DNA of 56,581 bases from Paenibacillus sp. Soil522. Lineage in GTDB: Bacteria; Bacillota; Bacilli; Paenibacillales; Paenibacillaceae. The DNA lies in the NCBI RefSeq assembly GCF_001428245.1, contig NZ_LMRV01000049.1, positions 1 through 56,581 of the forward strand. The letters run 5' to 3'. Of the stretch, positions 50,481 to 56,581 are shown piece by piece. A program made the position numbers and the translations under genes. The number at the start of each line of letters is the position of its first letter. Position 1 is the stretch's first letter. Under the pieces are notes generated by a model. It saw only the letters and a program-made list of their open reading frames with translations, made no database searches and had not been told where the DNA came from.

Positions 50481-51579
50481 GATGCATCACCGATTGGGCA
50501 ATAGAGAAGGAAATGATGCTTTCCGAGCCTTGATTAAGGTTCAGCCCCGCCCCATGGATACCGTCAAAGCAAGCCCCGGTTTGAGGATCAATTAGAGGGA
50601 TTTTTAATGAATTATGTCCTAAATACCATTCATAGCATAAGGCTGCATATTTCAGATAAGCAGGGTCTTGGAGCACGGTCGCGGCTTCCTTGCAAGCAAG
50701 AAGCATTTCGCATGCTTCAATCGGCTGTTCGTCGTAGGGAGCGGCCGTTCCGTCCCGCAGCAGCCAGCCATGGCTGCCAATCGGCTTATAATATCCTTCT
50801 ATGGAGAAGGTTTTAGATGCCAGAAAATCCAAGCTTTCCTTGGCCGCTTCCTTCAAATTAGCGTTACCTGAAATACGGCATGCTTTTAAGAGTGCCCATG
50901 GAAGCATCGAGTTTCCGTAGGTAAGGCTGTCTTCAAACCAATTCCAACCGTTCCCCTTATTACGGATATACTGATTGTGCAGTCTGAACGACATATTATC
51001 GATGAGATCGATGATGAATGCTCTGGGCAGGAATGCCTTCTCTTCCGTGGTGCTTGGCGTGTGGGGATATGGAAAGGAGTAAGTTAAAGCTTTTGGGGTT
51101 TCTATCAGGTAACTTAGGCCGATTATGGCATAAGCCCCAGCACGGGGAGAACTGAGCGTACCGATAAGCGGCAATGCCTGATTAATTAAATAACGGCAGG
51201 TATTCAGTAAATTATCCGGCAGGGAGGAGGAGTGGGCGAGCGCGAATCCAAGCGCCCATACCGTGCGTCCTTGACAATCTTCAGATCCGCTATCCTCAAC
51301 GAAAGTACGGTTATAATCCATAAAGTTTCTAAAGTTTCCAGCTGTATTCTGTGCGTGATGAATGAAGGAAATATAAGTATGAATAAGGGCCAACGTAACG
51401 GGGTCTTTTTTGCTGCTGTACAATAAAACGGCTGCGATTAATGCCCGTGCGTTATCATCTGTCGTATAGCCCTTAGAGCGGTCGGGAACACCAAACTTGG
51501 TATGCTGAAAAATGCCTGTATCATCCGTTATACTGCGCATATAATCGGACTTAAACTGCAGTATCGTTTGTACTTCCAT
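50473..51579 (-). CDS. Uncharacterised alpha/alpha-barrel-like protein linked to glycosyltransferases
   Basis: 368 residues, mostly helical. Conserved-looking blocks include RSKGYTTDDNARALIAAVLL, GNFRNFMDYNRTF, GRTVWALGFAL, GNGWNWFEDSLTYGNSMLPWALL, GYYKPIGSHGW, YDEQPIEACEML and GAGLNLNQGSESIISFSIA. The W/E/D-rich repeats and acidic pairs are reminiscent of six-hairpin glycosidase or phosphorylase folds. No catalytic assignment is possible. Its start overlaps the glycosyltransferase stop (TAATG), and its stop overlaps the guanylyltransferase start, so it works in the same pathway. Confidence 0.6.
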   Translation of the reverse strand: MEVQTILQFKSDYMRSITDDTGIFQHTKFGVPDRSKGYTTDDNARALIAAVLLYSSKKDPVTLALIHTYISFIHHAQNTAGNFRNFMDYNRTFVEDSGSEDCQGRTVWALGFALAHSSSLPDNLLNTCRYLINQALPLIGTLSSPRAGAYAIIGLSYLIETPKALTYSFPYPHTPSTTEEKAFLPRAFIIDLIDNMSFRLHNQYIRNKGNGWNWFEDSLTYGNSMLPWALLKACRISGNANLKEAAKESLDFLASKTFSIEGYYKPIGSHGWLLRDGTAAPYDEQPIEACEMLLACKEAATVLQDPAYLKYAALCYEWYLGHNSLKIPLIDPQTGACFDGIHGAGLNLNQGSESIISFSIAQSVMHHE

Positions 51580-52775
51580 TAAATCACACTCCTATTAGCT
51601 AACTCTGAAACCGCTATGTTCTCTTGAAAGATGGCGGCATAGGTTTTGGCGACTTCGTTCCACAGCATGGTTCTTCCGAGTTCAAGCGTGCGATTTTCCA
51701 TTTCTTTTACTAGAGCAGGGTTATCCAGTAATTGGAGGATACATGCTTCCAAAGAGGCGGAATCGCGGAAGTTTGCCAGTAAGCCCCTGCCCTCTGCCAG
51801 CATTTCCTCAGCATACCGGTAAGGAGTGGAAACGATGACCCTTCCAATACCGACTCCGTATGCCAAAGTGCCGCTAACGGCCTGATCCTTGCCTAAATAT
51901 GGAGTCATATAAATGTCTGACATGACAAGCGATTGAATGACTTCCTCCTGTGTCAACAGCTTGTCGACGAAGAGAACGTTATGCTTTAAATCAAACTCTT
52001 CCACAAGATCCATCAGCTTTTGCCTGTATACCTCGCCTGTTTCTTGTTTGACTACCGGATGCGTTTTCCCGAAAATGATATAGAGAGAATCCGGATGCTG
52101 TTTGACCACTCCGCACATGGCCTCTATGCTGTATTCAATTCCTTTGCCAGGGCTAAGGAAGCCAAAGGTCGATAAAATTTTCCGGTCCGCAAAGCCATAT
52201 TGTTCTTTAAGCTTTGATCTTGATTCGGTTTTGACATTAGGCACCCCATGGTGAATGAAAGCTACTTTTGCGGCATCGATACCATAAATAGAGCTCAAAT
52301 CCTTTACGGTAGACTGGGCCATCGTGATGACCTTCACGCTTAATTCCGCAACCCGATTCATGATGTGCCGCTGCTTAGCGGAAGGATTCGTTAACACCGT
52401 ATGAAAAATAACGATATATGGAATACTTAGCCTTTCGACGAATGGAATCAAAAATTCTCCGCTTTCTCCGCCATAAATACCAAATTCATGCTGGATAACG
52501 AGAAGATTAACGTCTGACACGTTAAGATATTCGGCCGTTTCTATATAATCCGACAGCTTGTGCTGTTCTATTTCCCTCATCACTTGCTCTTGATAGAGGT
52601 AAGTTTCGTTGTTGTTGACCGCAATGATACAAGGCTTATTAAAGCCTTGAATATGATCGAATTCATCTAATAAATCTTGCGTAAATGTAGCAATGCCGCA
52701 TTCTCTCGGCAGGCTGGTTCCTAGAAAAACGATATTCCGGTTTCTGATAGTCTTTTTCAAATAAACAGCCCCCAT
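51579..52775 (-). CDS. Family 4-type glycosyltransferase
   Basis: 398 residues with the GT-B layout. The N-terminal half starts NIVFLGTSLPRECGIATFTQDLL and includes IQHEFGIYGGESGEFL and FHTVLTNP. The C-terminal half has KILSTFGFLSPGKGIEYSIEAM, then DIYMTPYLGKDQAVSGTLAYGVG (the nucleotide-sugar E/D-x7-E region in relaxed form) and VSTPYRYAEEML. Retaining sugar transfer from a nucleotide sugar is expected; the linked manC points to GDP-mannose. The ATG has a poor ribosome site; TTG 52757 behind GGGGG is an alternative. Confidence 0.8.
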   Translation of the reverse strand: MGAVYLKKTIRNRNIVFLGTSLPRECGIATFTQDLLDEFDHIQGFNKPCIIAVNNNETYLYQEQVMREIEQHKLSDYIETAEYLNVSDVNLLVIQHEFGIYGGESGEFLIPFVERLSIPYIVIFHTVLTNPSAKQRHIMNRVAELSVKVITMAQSTVKDLSSIYGIDAAKVAFIHHGVPNVKTESRSKLKEQYGFADRKILSTFGFLSPGKGIEYSIEAMCGVVKQHPDSLYIIFGKTHPVVKQETGEVYRQKLMDLVEEFDLKHNVLFVDKLLTQEEVIQSLVMSDIYMTPYLGKDQAVSGTLAYGVGIGRVIVSTPYRYAEEMLAEGRGLLANFRDSASLEACILQLLDNPALVKEMENRTLELGRTMLWNEVAKTYAAIFQENIAVSELANRSVI

Positions 52776-52795
52776 ATTAATTTTTTGGACAAAAA

Positions 52796-52830
52796 AAAGA
52801 AATAAAGCGATCTTTGATCTTTATTTCTTT
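52796..52830 (-). promoter_or_regulatory. Terminator-like leader hairpin of the minus-strand operon
   Basis: AAAGAAATAAAG (52796-52807) faces CTTTATTTCTTT (52819-52830), with an inner GATC/GATC. Read on the minus strand the stem runs straight into eight T, and it lies between the minus promoter and the glycosyltransferase start. It may be a weak attenuator. The A+T-rich stem makes its strength doubtful. Confidence 0.45.
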
Positions 52831-52882
52831 AGGTGAAGCGGTATTTTATTTTGTGAAAATTGAAAAATATTTCCTCTTCCAC

Positions 52883-52911
52883 ACTATAACATGACCATTT
52901 TTTCTTGTCAA
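52883..52911 (-). promoter_or_regulatory. Sigma-A promoter of the glycan operon (minus strand)
   Basis: On the minus strand TTGACA (52911-52906), 18-bp gap, TATAGT (52888-52883). Confidence 0.65.
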
Positions 52912-52921
52912 TTTTATTGAC
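52907..52921. promoter_or_regulatory. Palindrome spanning both divergent -35 boxes
   Basis: GTCAA-N5-TTGAC is a perfect two-fold repeat that contains most of the -35 box of each divergent promoter. A dimeric regulator or simply two back-to-back -35s would both explain it. Confidence 0.5.
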
Positions 52922-52945
52922 TCACTACCTTTTTCCAGATATATT
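52917..52945 (+). promoter_or_regulatory. Sigma-A promoter of the HTH/DUF1861 pair
   Basis: TTGACT at 52917-52922, 17-bp gap, TATATT at 52940-52945; the GTG start follows at 52964. Confidence 0.65.
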
Positions 52946-52963
52946 GATCTAGGAGGTGTATGT

Positions 52964-53263
52964 GTGTCAGTCATACGCAGTAAATTAAAAGAAGTTATGG
53001 AAAATCATGATCCAAAATTATCGATACGTAAGCTTGCAAAAGATGTTAATTACCACTTTGATTCCGTTCGACGTATGTATAAGGATGAAATGGTACAGTA
53101 TCCAAGGGATTTGCTGCTAAAGCTTTGTCTATATTTTAATGTCCAGCCGGGGCAGCTCATTGGAATCGAAGAGGATGAAGATCGCAATTGTGCGTTAGAT
53201 GAATTGATTGATCATCAGGAGGACGACAATGAGAAGGAAAACGATAAAGGCGCAAACCTGTAA
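52964..53263 (+). CDS. Small Xre-type HTH regulator
   Basis: 99 residues from GTG 52964 with a full AGGAGGTG ribosome site. The Cro/C1-like HTH covers about 4-66 (SIRKLAKDVNYHFDSVRRMYKDEM, then DLLLKLCLYFNVQPGQLI). A very acidic tail (EEDEDR..., DHQEDDNEKEND) follows. It is divergent from the glycan operon and overlaps the next gene by 35 bp. It is the natural candidate to bind the divergent promoter palindrome. Confidence 0.8.
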   Translation: MSVIRSKLKEVMENHDPKLSIRKLAKDVNYHFDSVRRMYKDEMVQYPRDLLLKLCLYFNVQPGQLIGIEEDEDRNCALDELIDHQEDDNEKENDKGANL

Positions 53264-54173
53264 ACAGCTCCTGGATACCTTTTATGCGCAGCCCCGCCTG
53301 ACGAAAGTGGAGAAGCTGACATTCTCCGGGGTTGGAAATCGGGATGTATATAATATAACGGCCCCGTTTCAGTATGACGGGGAGGAAGTGATCTTAGGAA
53401 GAGTTGAGGAACGGGACAGCGAGTTCTCTCAAGTCTTCTTTTTTACATGCTACAATCAGGTTTGGAGTCCCCGTATACATACACATACCTATAATTTGCA
53501 GGACCCATGCAAAACCGTCATCAAGGGTGAATTAATCATTGGCGGAGTTGAAGTCATTACCGCGGAAGATGATCCGGGCAAGATCGTGTCATGGGTCACT
53601 CAATTTTACCGCGGGTTCCAAATTGATTCGTTATGTCACTTCTCCTCCGGACCAGGAACGATGAAGGATATCCGTCTCATTGAGCTTGCGGATGGCAGGA
53701 TAGGCATATTTACAAGGCCGCAAGGAACAAGAGGCGGAAGAGGGCAAATCGGATTTACGATAATCGATTCGCTGGAGGAGCTCAATGAGCAAACCTTCCT
53801 TGATGCAGAAATGTTTCAAGATCAATTCGTTCCCGAAGAATGGGGAGGCGCGAACGAAGCGCATTTATTGAAGAATGGCCATGTAGGCGTTTTGGGGCAT
53901 ATCGCCTGCTTTGATGAATTAGGGAACAAGCATTATTATTCGATGGTCTTCTCGATAAACCCCGAAACCTGCGAGAAAACGCCAATAAAAATCATTGCCT
54001 CAAGAAGCGATTTTCCAAGCGGCCCCGGCAAACGGCCGGAACTGGAGGATGTTATTTTTAGCGGCGGGCTTATACGGTCAGGCAATGGCCGAGCCGTGCT
54101 TTCCGTTGGTGTTAGCGATGCCGAGGCTTATCAGATTGAAATCCCTGATCCATTTATGGATTATGAATCATGA
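53229..54173 (+). CDS. DUF1861 (five-bladed beta-propeller, glycosidase-like) protein
   Basis: 314 residues from ATG 53229 (AGGAGGAC upstream, inside the regulator gene). The sequence has the DUF1861 pattern: TFSGVGNRDVYNITAPF, EEVILGRVEERDSEFSQV, IKGELIIGGVEV, FSSGPGTMKDIRLIELADGRIGIFTRPQ, EEWGGANEAHLLKNGHVGVLGHIA and SDFPSGPGKRPELEDVIFSGGL. Alternating D/E and R residues on propeller blades recall GH130-type mannoside phosphorylases and related enzymes. Together with GDP-mannose synthesis across the promoter, an action on mannosides is likely but unproven. No signal peptide. Confidence 0.68.
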   Translation: MRRKTIKAQTCKQLLDTFYAQPRLTKVEKLTFSGVGNRDVYNITAPFQYDGEEVILGRVEERDSEFSQVFFFTCYNQVWSPRIHTHTYNLQDPCKTVIKGELIIGGVEVITAEDDPGKIVSWVTQFYRGFQIDSLCHFSSGPGTMKDIRLIELADGRIGIFTRPQGTRGGRGQIGFTIIDSLEELNEQTFLDAEMFQDQFVPEEWGGANEAHLLKNGHVGVLGHIACFDELGNKHYYSMVFSINPETCEKTPIKIIASRSDFPSGPGKRPELEDVIFSGGLIRSGNGRAVLSVGVSDAEAYQIEIPDPFMDYES

Positions 54174-54185
54174 GAAATGGTTCAT

Positions 54186-54214
54186 TTGACTAGATTCTAT
54201 GGTCATGTTACAAT
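54186..54214 (+). promoter_or_regulatory. Sigma-A promoter of the L25 gene
   Basis: TTGACT at 54186-54191, 17-bp gap, TACAAT at 54209-54214. Confidence 0.7.
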
Positions 54215-54259
54215 CCTTTTGACAAGAATTTATGGTCAAAAGAGAGCGGGAACAAACAA

Positions 54260-54829
54260 ATGAGTAAATTTATTCAATTTAACAAGCGCACTGGCGAAAC
54301 GAAGTCTCACTTGAATCAAGCAAGAAAACAGGGACGAATCCCGGCTGTATTGTATGGAATTGGTAAAGATACGATGTCATTAGAAGTTAATGAAAAGGAA
54401 ATGCTGGACATTTTGAAAAAAAATCCGCGGTCTATTCTGCAGGGCAAGACATCCGATGAAATCGTGATGCCGGTCATTGTTCAGAACGTCCAAAGGGAAA
54501 CCATGTCGGGCAAATTACTGCATGTCGACTTTCACCATGTGAACATGACGGAAAGCATGGATAGCAAAGTAACCATCCATTTTTCAGGAGAGGCTATCGG
54601 TGTGAAATCCGGCGGGGTACTGCAGGTGGAAATGTATGAAATAGATGTCCGCTGCATGCCGGGAGATTTGCCGTCTTCAATGGAAGTAGATATAAGCGGC
54701 CTTGCTGCTGGCGCCCAGCTTCTCGTTTCCGACCTGATCTTCAAGGATGGAATTGAAGTGTTGACTGATCCGAATACGGTCATGATCCAGATCAAAACGG
54801 TGCATGCGGAAATTGAAGAAACAGCCTAA
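54260..54829 (+). CDS. ctc: 50S ribosomal protein L25, general stress protein CTC type
   Basis: 189 residues, the long CTC form of bL25. The N-terminal L25 domain carries R-x-G-x-IPAVLYG (GRIPAVLYGIGKD, about 25-37) and the 5S rRNA-binding surface. The C-terminal TL5-type beta domain carries PVIVQNVQRE, LLHVDFHHVN, GEAIGVKSGGVLQ and VDISGLAAGAQLLVSDL. It binds 5S rRNA under stress. Here it stands alone, without the spoVG-gcaD-prs neighbours of Bacillus, so it may be an extra copy. Confidence 0.88.
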   Translation: MSKFIQFNKRTGETKSHLNQARKQGRIPAVLYGIGKDTMSLEVNEKEMLDILKKNPRSILQGKTSDEIVMPVIVQNVQRETMSGKLLHVDFHHVNMTESMDSKVTIHFSGEAIGVKSGGVLQVEMYEIDVRCMPGDLPSSMEVDISGLAAGAQLLVSDLIFKDGIEVLTDPNTVMIQIKTVHAEIEETA

Positions 54830-54852
54830 TAGATTTCGTCTAAATAGAGCAA

Positions 54853-54894
54853 AAACAGCCCGTTCCTCGTCAAAGAGGGCGGGCTGTTTTTTTG
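54853..54894 (+). terminator. Terminator after the L25 gene
   Basis: Long stem ACAGCCCG...CGGGCTGT with further inner pairing, followed by seven T. Confidence 0.9.
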
Positions 54895-55022
54895 TTTCCT
54901 TTTAGCGGGTCCCGACTTTCTTGGAACGGAAGAACATTTTTTTGCCAACAGATTTAATTAATGTGGGTTTATAATGAAAACAGACGGTTATGACTTAATC
55001 AACCAGTTGAAGGGGAATCAAA

Positions 55023-55607
55023 ATGAAAAAAATATTATTGAAGTATATGACCAGATTTACAACACTTAACGATGAAGAACAACAGGCCATCGCTGAAGCG
55101 ATACTTATTGAAGAATATAAAAAAGGAACAATGCTCCTTAGACAAGGCGATATTCCGACTAAATGTTATTTCGTATTGAAGGGATGTGTTAGGCAGTATT
55201 CTATAGATGAAACAGGAAAAGAAGTCACATCCAATTTCTACACAGAAGAACAAGCCATTTCGAATTTTAATCATCATAAACAAGATAAGTCATCCGCGTA
55301 CTCTTTAACTTGTATAGAAGATTGTATATTAGTCGTTGGTGACCTTGACTCCGAAGAGGACATGTATAACAAATACTCACAATTAGAAGCAATGACACGC
55401 AAGATGATCGAGCAAAATTTTGGTGAGGTACAAGATGAACTGGCTTCATTTATCGCATCTGCACCAGAAGAGCGCTACAAAGCATTATTACGGAAACGAC
55501 CTCATTTAGTCGACCGTGTACCCCAACATCAATTGGCGAGTTATCTTGGTATTACCCCAGAGTCATTAAGCAGAATCAAGAAACGGATCAATAAAGATAC
55601 ATTTTAG
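55023..55607 (+). CDS. Crp/Fnr-family transcriptional regulator
   Basis: 194 residues. The cyclic-nucleotide-binding beta barrel covers about 15-115 (GTMLLRQGDIPTKCYFVLKGCVRQYSID; the usual phosphate-binding GE..RA motif is not kept, so cAMP binding is unlikely). A C-terminal HTH follows (VPQHQLASYLGITPESLSRIKKRI). No cysteine pattern of FNR-type iron clusters is seen. It ends 8 bp from a convergent DUF4386 gene. The effector is unknown. Confidence 0.83.
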   Translation: MKKILLKYMTRFTTLNDEEQQAIAEAILIEEYKKGTMLLRQGDIPTKCYFVLKGCVRQYSIDETGKEVTSNFYTEEQAISNFNHHKQDKSSAYSLTCIEDCILVVGDLDSEEDMYNKYSQLEAMTRKMIEQNFGEVQDELASFIASAPEERYKALLRKRPHLVDRVPQHQLASYLGITPESLSRIKKRINKDTF

Positions 55608-55615
55608 ATAGCTGT

Positions 55616-56335
55616 TCATACACCTTTAGAGACTTTTCCTCCTCTTAACAGCAGCCATATACCAAAGCCCAATTCTCCTACAATCATTGGCACAGTAAAT
55701 ACAATGTTAAGTATTGAAATTACCCCATCATATTGTGGAAGAAACGTTTTACATAGGTGAATAACAATATAGCCTATTGAAGCAAGCAACAATAAGAGAC
55801 CAATGACTTTGGGTATGCTGTCTGATTTGAAAGCCAAATAGCCCACAATCATTAGATGCCCGCCAAAAATGATCAAACCAATAGACCAAATCGATTCAAA
55901 GGCATCAAAAAACAGCATCATAAGTGCTTGAAGTTGATCGATTTTAAATAATGATAAATAGTCCGTACCTTTCGAGAGAAGCAATACAAATATCAAATTC
56001 AGTATGGCCATTCCCAATATAGCCGCATAGGTAAGACGGAGCCATGCACCGAGCAATGAAAGGCTTTTATTAATCGGCTCCAGGAAGATATAGAAAGCCC
56101 AGGCGACCACAATGTCAGTTATCAGGATGATGACCCACCCAAAGATTTCAGCTTTGAAAAGCATATTTGATGACGTGATGTTGTTAAATGTGGCACTCGC
56201 ATCGCCTTGCACCACGAGGCTTTCATGGACAAAACCATAGGAAAAAAATGCAGCAAGTGCCATGATGATAAGTGATATGCCAGCAGTCAGAGCAGATTTT
56301 CTTTGATACGACGGTTCTTTTACTGAGTTAGCCAT
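55616..56335 (-). CDS. DUF4386 integral membrane protein
   Basis: 239 residues with six hydrophobic segments (first ALTAGISLIIMALAAFFSYGFVHESL; last MIVGELGFGIWLLLRGGK). The NNITSSNMLFKAEIFGWVII and DAFESIWSIGLIIFGGHLMIVGYL blocks match the DUF4386 family. AGGGGGATATCTT precedes the ATG. DUF4386 genes often lie beside regulators, as here with the convergent Crp/Fnr gene. Function unknown. Confidence 0.75.
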   Translation of the reverse strand: MANSVKEPSYQRKSALTAGISLIIMALAAFFSYGFVHESLVVQGDASATFNNITSSNMLFKAEIFGWVIILITDIVVAWAFYIFLEPINKSLSLLGAWLRLTYAAILGMAILNLIFVLLLSKGTDYLSLFKIDQLQALMMLFFDAFESIWSIGLIIFGGHLMIVGYLAFKSDSIPKVIGLLLLLASIGYIVIHLCKTFLPQYDGVISILNIVFTVPMIVGELGFGIWLLLRGGKVSKGV

Positions 56336-56450
56336 AAGATATCCCCCTATATTACATTGTTGATTTTTATTGTAATAGGAAGATTATGATTGGTCATTGA
56401 CTTAAATCAAGCGTGCAAAGCACGCTCACCAAATCCTATGCATACAAATG

Positions 56451-56481
56451 AACCAGTCCGCTTTAAGTGGACTGGTTTTTT
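56451..56481 (+). terminator. Terminator directly before the intron
   Basis: CCAGTCCGC/GTGGACTGG stem (one G-U), loop TTTAA, then six T. No plus-strand gene precedes it closely, so it may belong to a locus now displaced. Confidence 0.85.
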
Positions 56482-56483
56482 GC

Positions 56484-56581
56484 GTGCGCCCAGCATGGGC
56501 GCTATCTCTAGGGTTCGAGTCCCGAATGGTGAAGGCAGTAGTAGCCATAGCTTAAGGCAAGGGTGTCCATCGCGAGGTGGA
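56484..56581 (+). mobile_element. 5' end of a group II intron (cut by the window edge)
   Basis: The sequence from 56484 starts with the group II boundary GTGCG followed by CCCAGCATGGGCG, which folds as the first stem. It continues with the segment GGTGAAGGCAGTAGTAGCC and GGCAAGGGTGTCCATCGCGA, which I recognise from domain I of bacterial group II introns. The rest, including any intron-encoded protein, lies beyond 56581. Insertion three bases after a terminator T run is typical of some bacterial lineages. The class is not decided here. Confidence 0.75.

Noticed and set aside
56508..56525. tRNA T-arm-like GGTTCGAGTCCC
   Set aside because: No acceptor or anticodon stem fits around it; it lies inside the group II intron 5' region.

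Overview
The window looks like chromosome of a Paenibacillus-type member of the Bacillales. It has strong GGAGG-type ribosome binding sites, sigma-A promoters, a GlpP antiterminator, a CcpA-like cre box, a CTC/L25 stress protein, a YpeB-like protein, and a giant surface enzyme ending in a FIMAH-like domain. Most genes have intermediate base composition. The stretch at about 27.7-31.0 kb is clearly A+T-richer, carries insertion-sequence debris and reads as an accessory island. Every name below comes from reading motifs in the sequence; no database search was run.

Layout. 1-0.9 kb: a possible IS end next to a 5'-truncated metalloprotease gene, then an acetyltransferase. 1.0-13.7 kb: a probable biosynthetic gene cluster. 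It starts with an Sfp-type phosphopantetheinyl transferase, a 41-codon peptide and a MarR regulator. A long co-directional run follows: tandem AhpD-like protein, 30-residue membrane peptide, 14-TM exporter, LuxE-like acyl-protein synthetase, IscU/NifU-like scaffold, NifS-like cysteine desulfurase, ACP, fatty acyl-AMP ligase, an ACP-KS-dead-AT polyketide synthase and a flavin monooxygenase. A strong terminator ends the run. 13.7-17.5 kb: a broken SRPBCC gene, methylmalonate-semialdehyde dehydrogenase, a patatin and a DUF1259 protein. 17.7-26.3 kb: a glycerol-3-phosphate/glycerophosphodiester locus (phosphoesterase, GlpP, a GlpP-type leader terminator, a Ugp-like ABC importer with a HAD phosphatase, and two GDPDs, one cytosolic and one exported). 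26.3-31.1 kb: a YpeB-like gene, a small membrane protein, a truncated acetyltransferase with an IS1182-like remnant, 28-bp tandem repeats, and a two-gene unit of a class III cyclase-like/HTH protein and a multi-TM protein. 31.2-36.5 kb: an Atu/Liu-like acyl-CoA catabolic operon. 36.6-44.7 kb: a ketopantoate reductase-like gene, an SDR and a giant secreted alginate-lyase-like protein. 45-49.3 kb: an aspartate-use operon (symporter, aspartase, malic enzyme). 49.4-54.2 kb: a divergent mannose/glycan locus. 54.2-56.6 kb: L25/CTC, a Crp/Fnr regulator, a DUF4386 protein, and the 5' end of a group II intron set directly behind a terminator.

How genes work together. In the biosynthetic cluster, the PPTase can arm two carrier domains (the free ACP and the PKS N-terminal ACP). 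The FAAL can load a fatty acid on them and the KS can extend it. The LuxE-like protein is a second acyl-activating enzyme, and the NifU/NifS pair supplies sulfur or Fe-S clusters. The FMO could tailor the product and the MFS pump could export it. A repeated TAGTTAGA motif near the promoters suggests MarR control. The two best candidates for undescribed biology are this sulfur-plus-lipid/polyketide cluster and the cyclase-like/membrane-protein pair at 29.2-31.0 kb.
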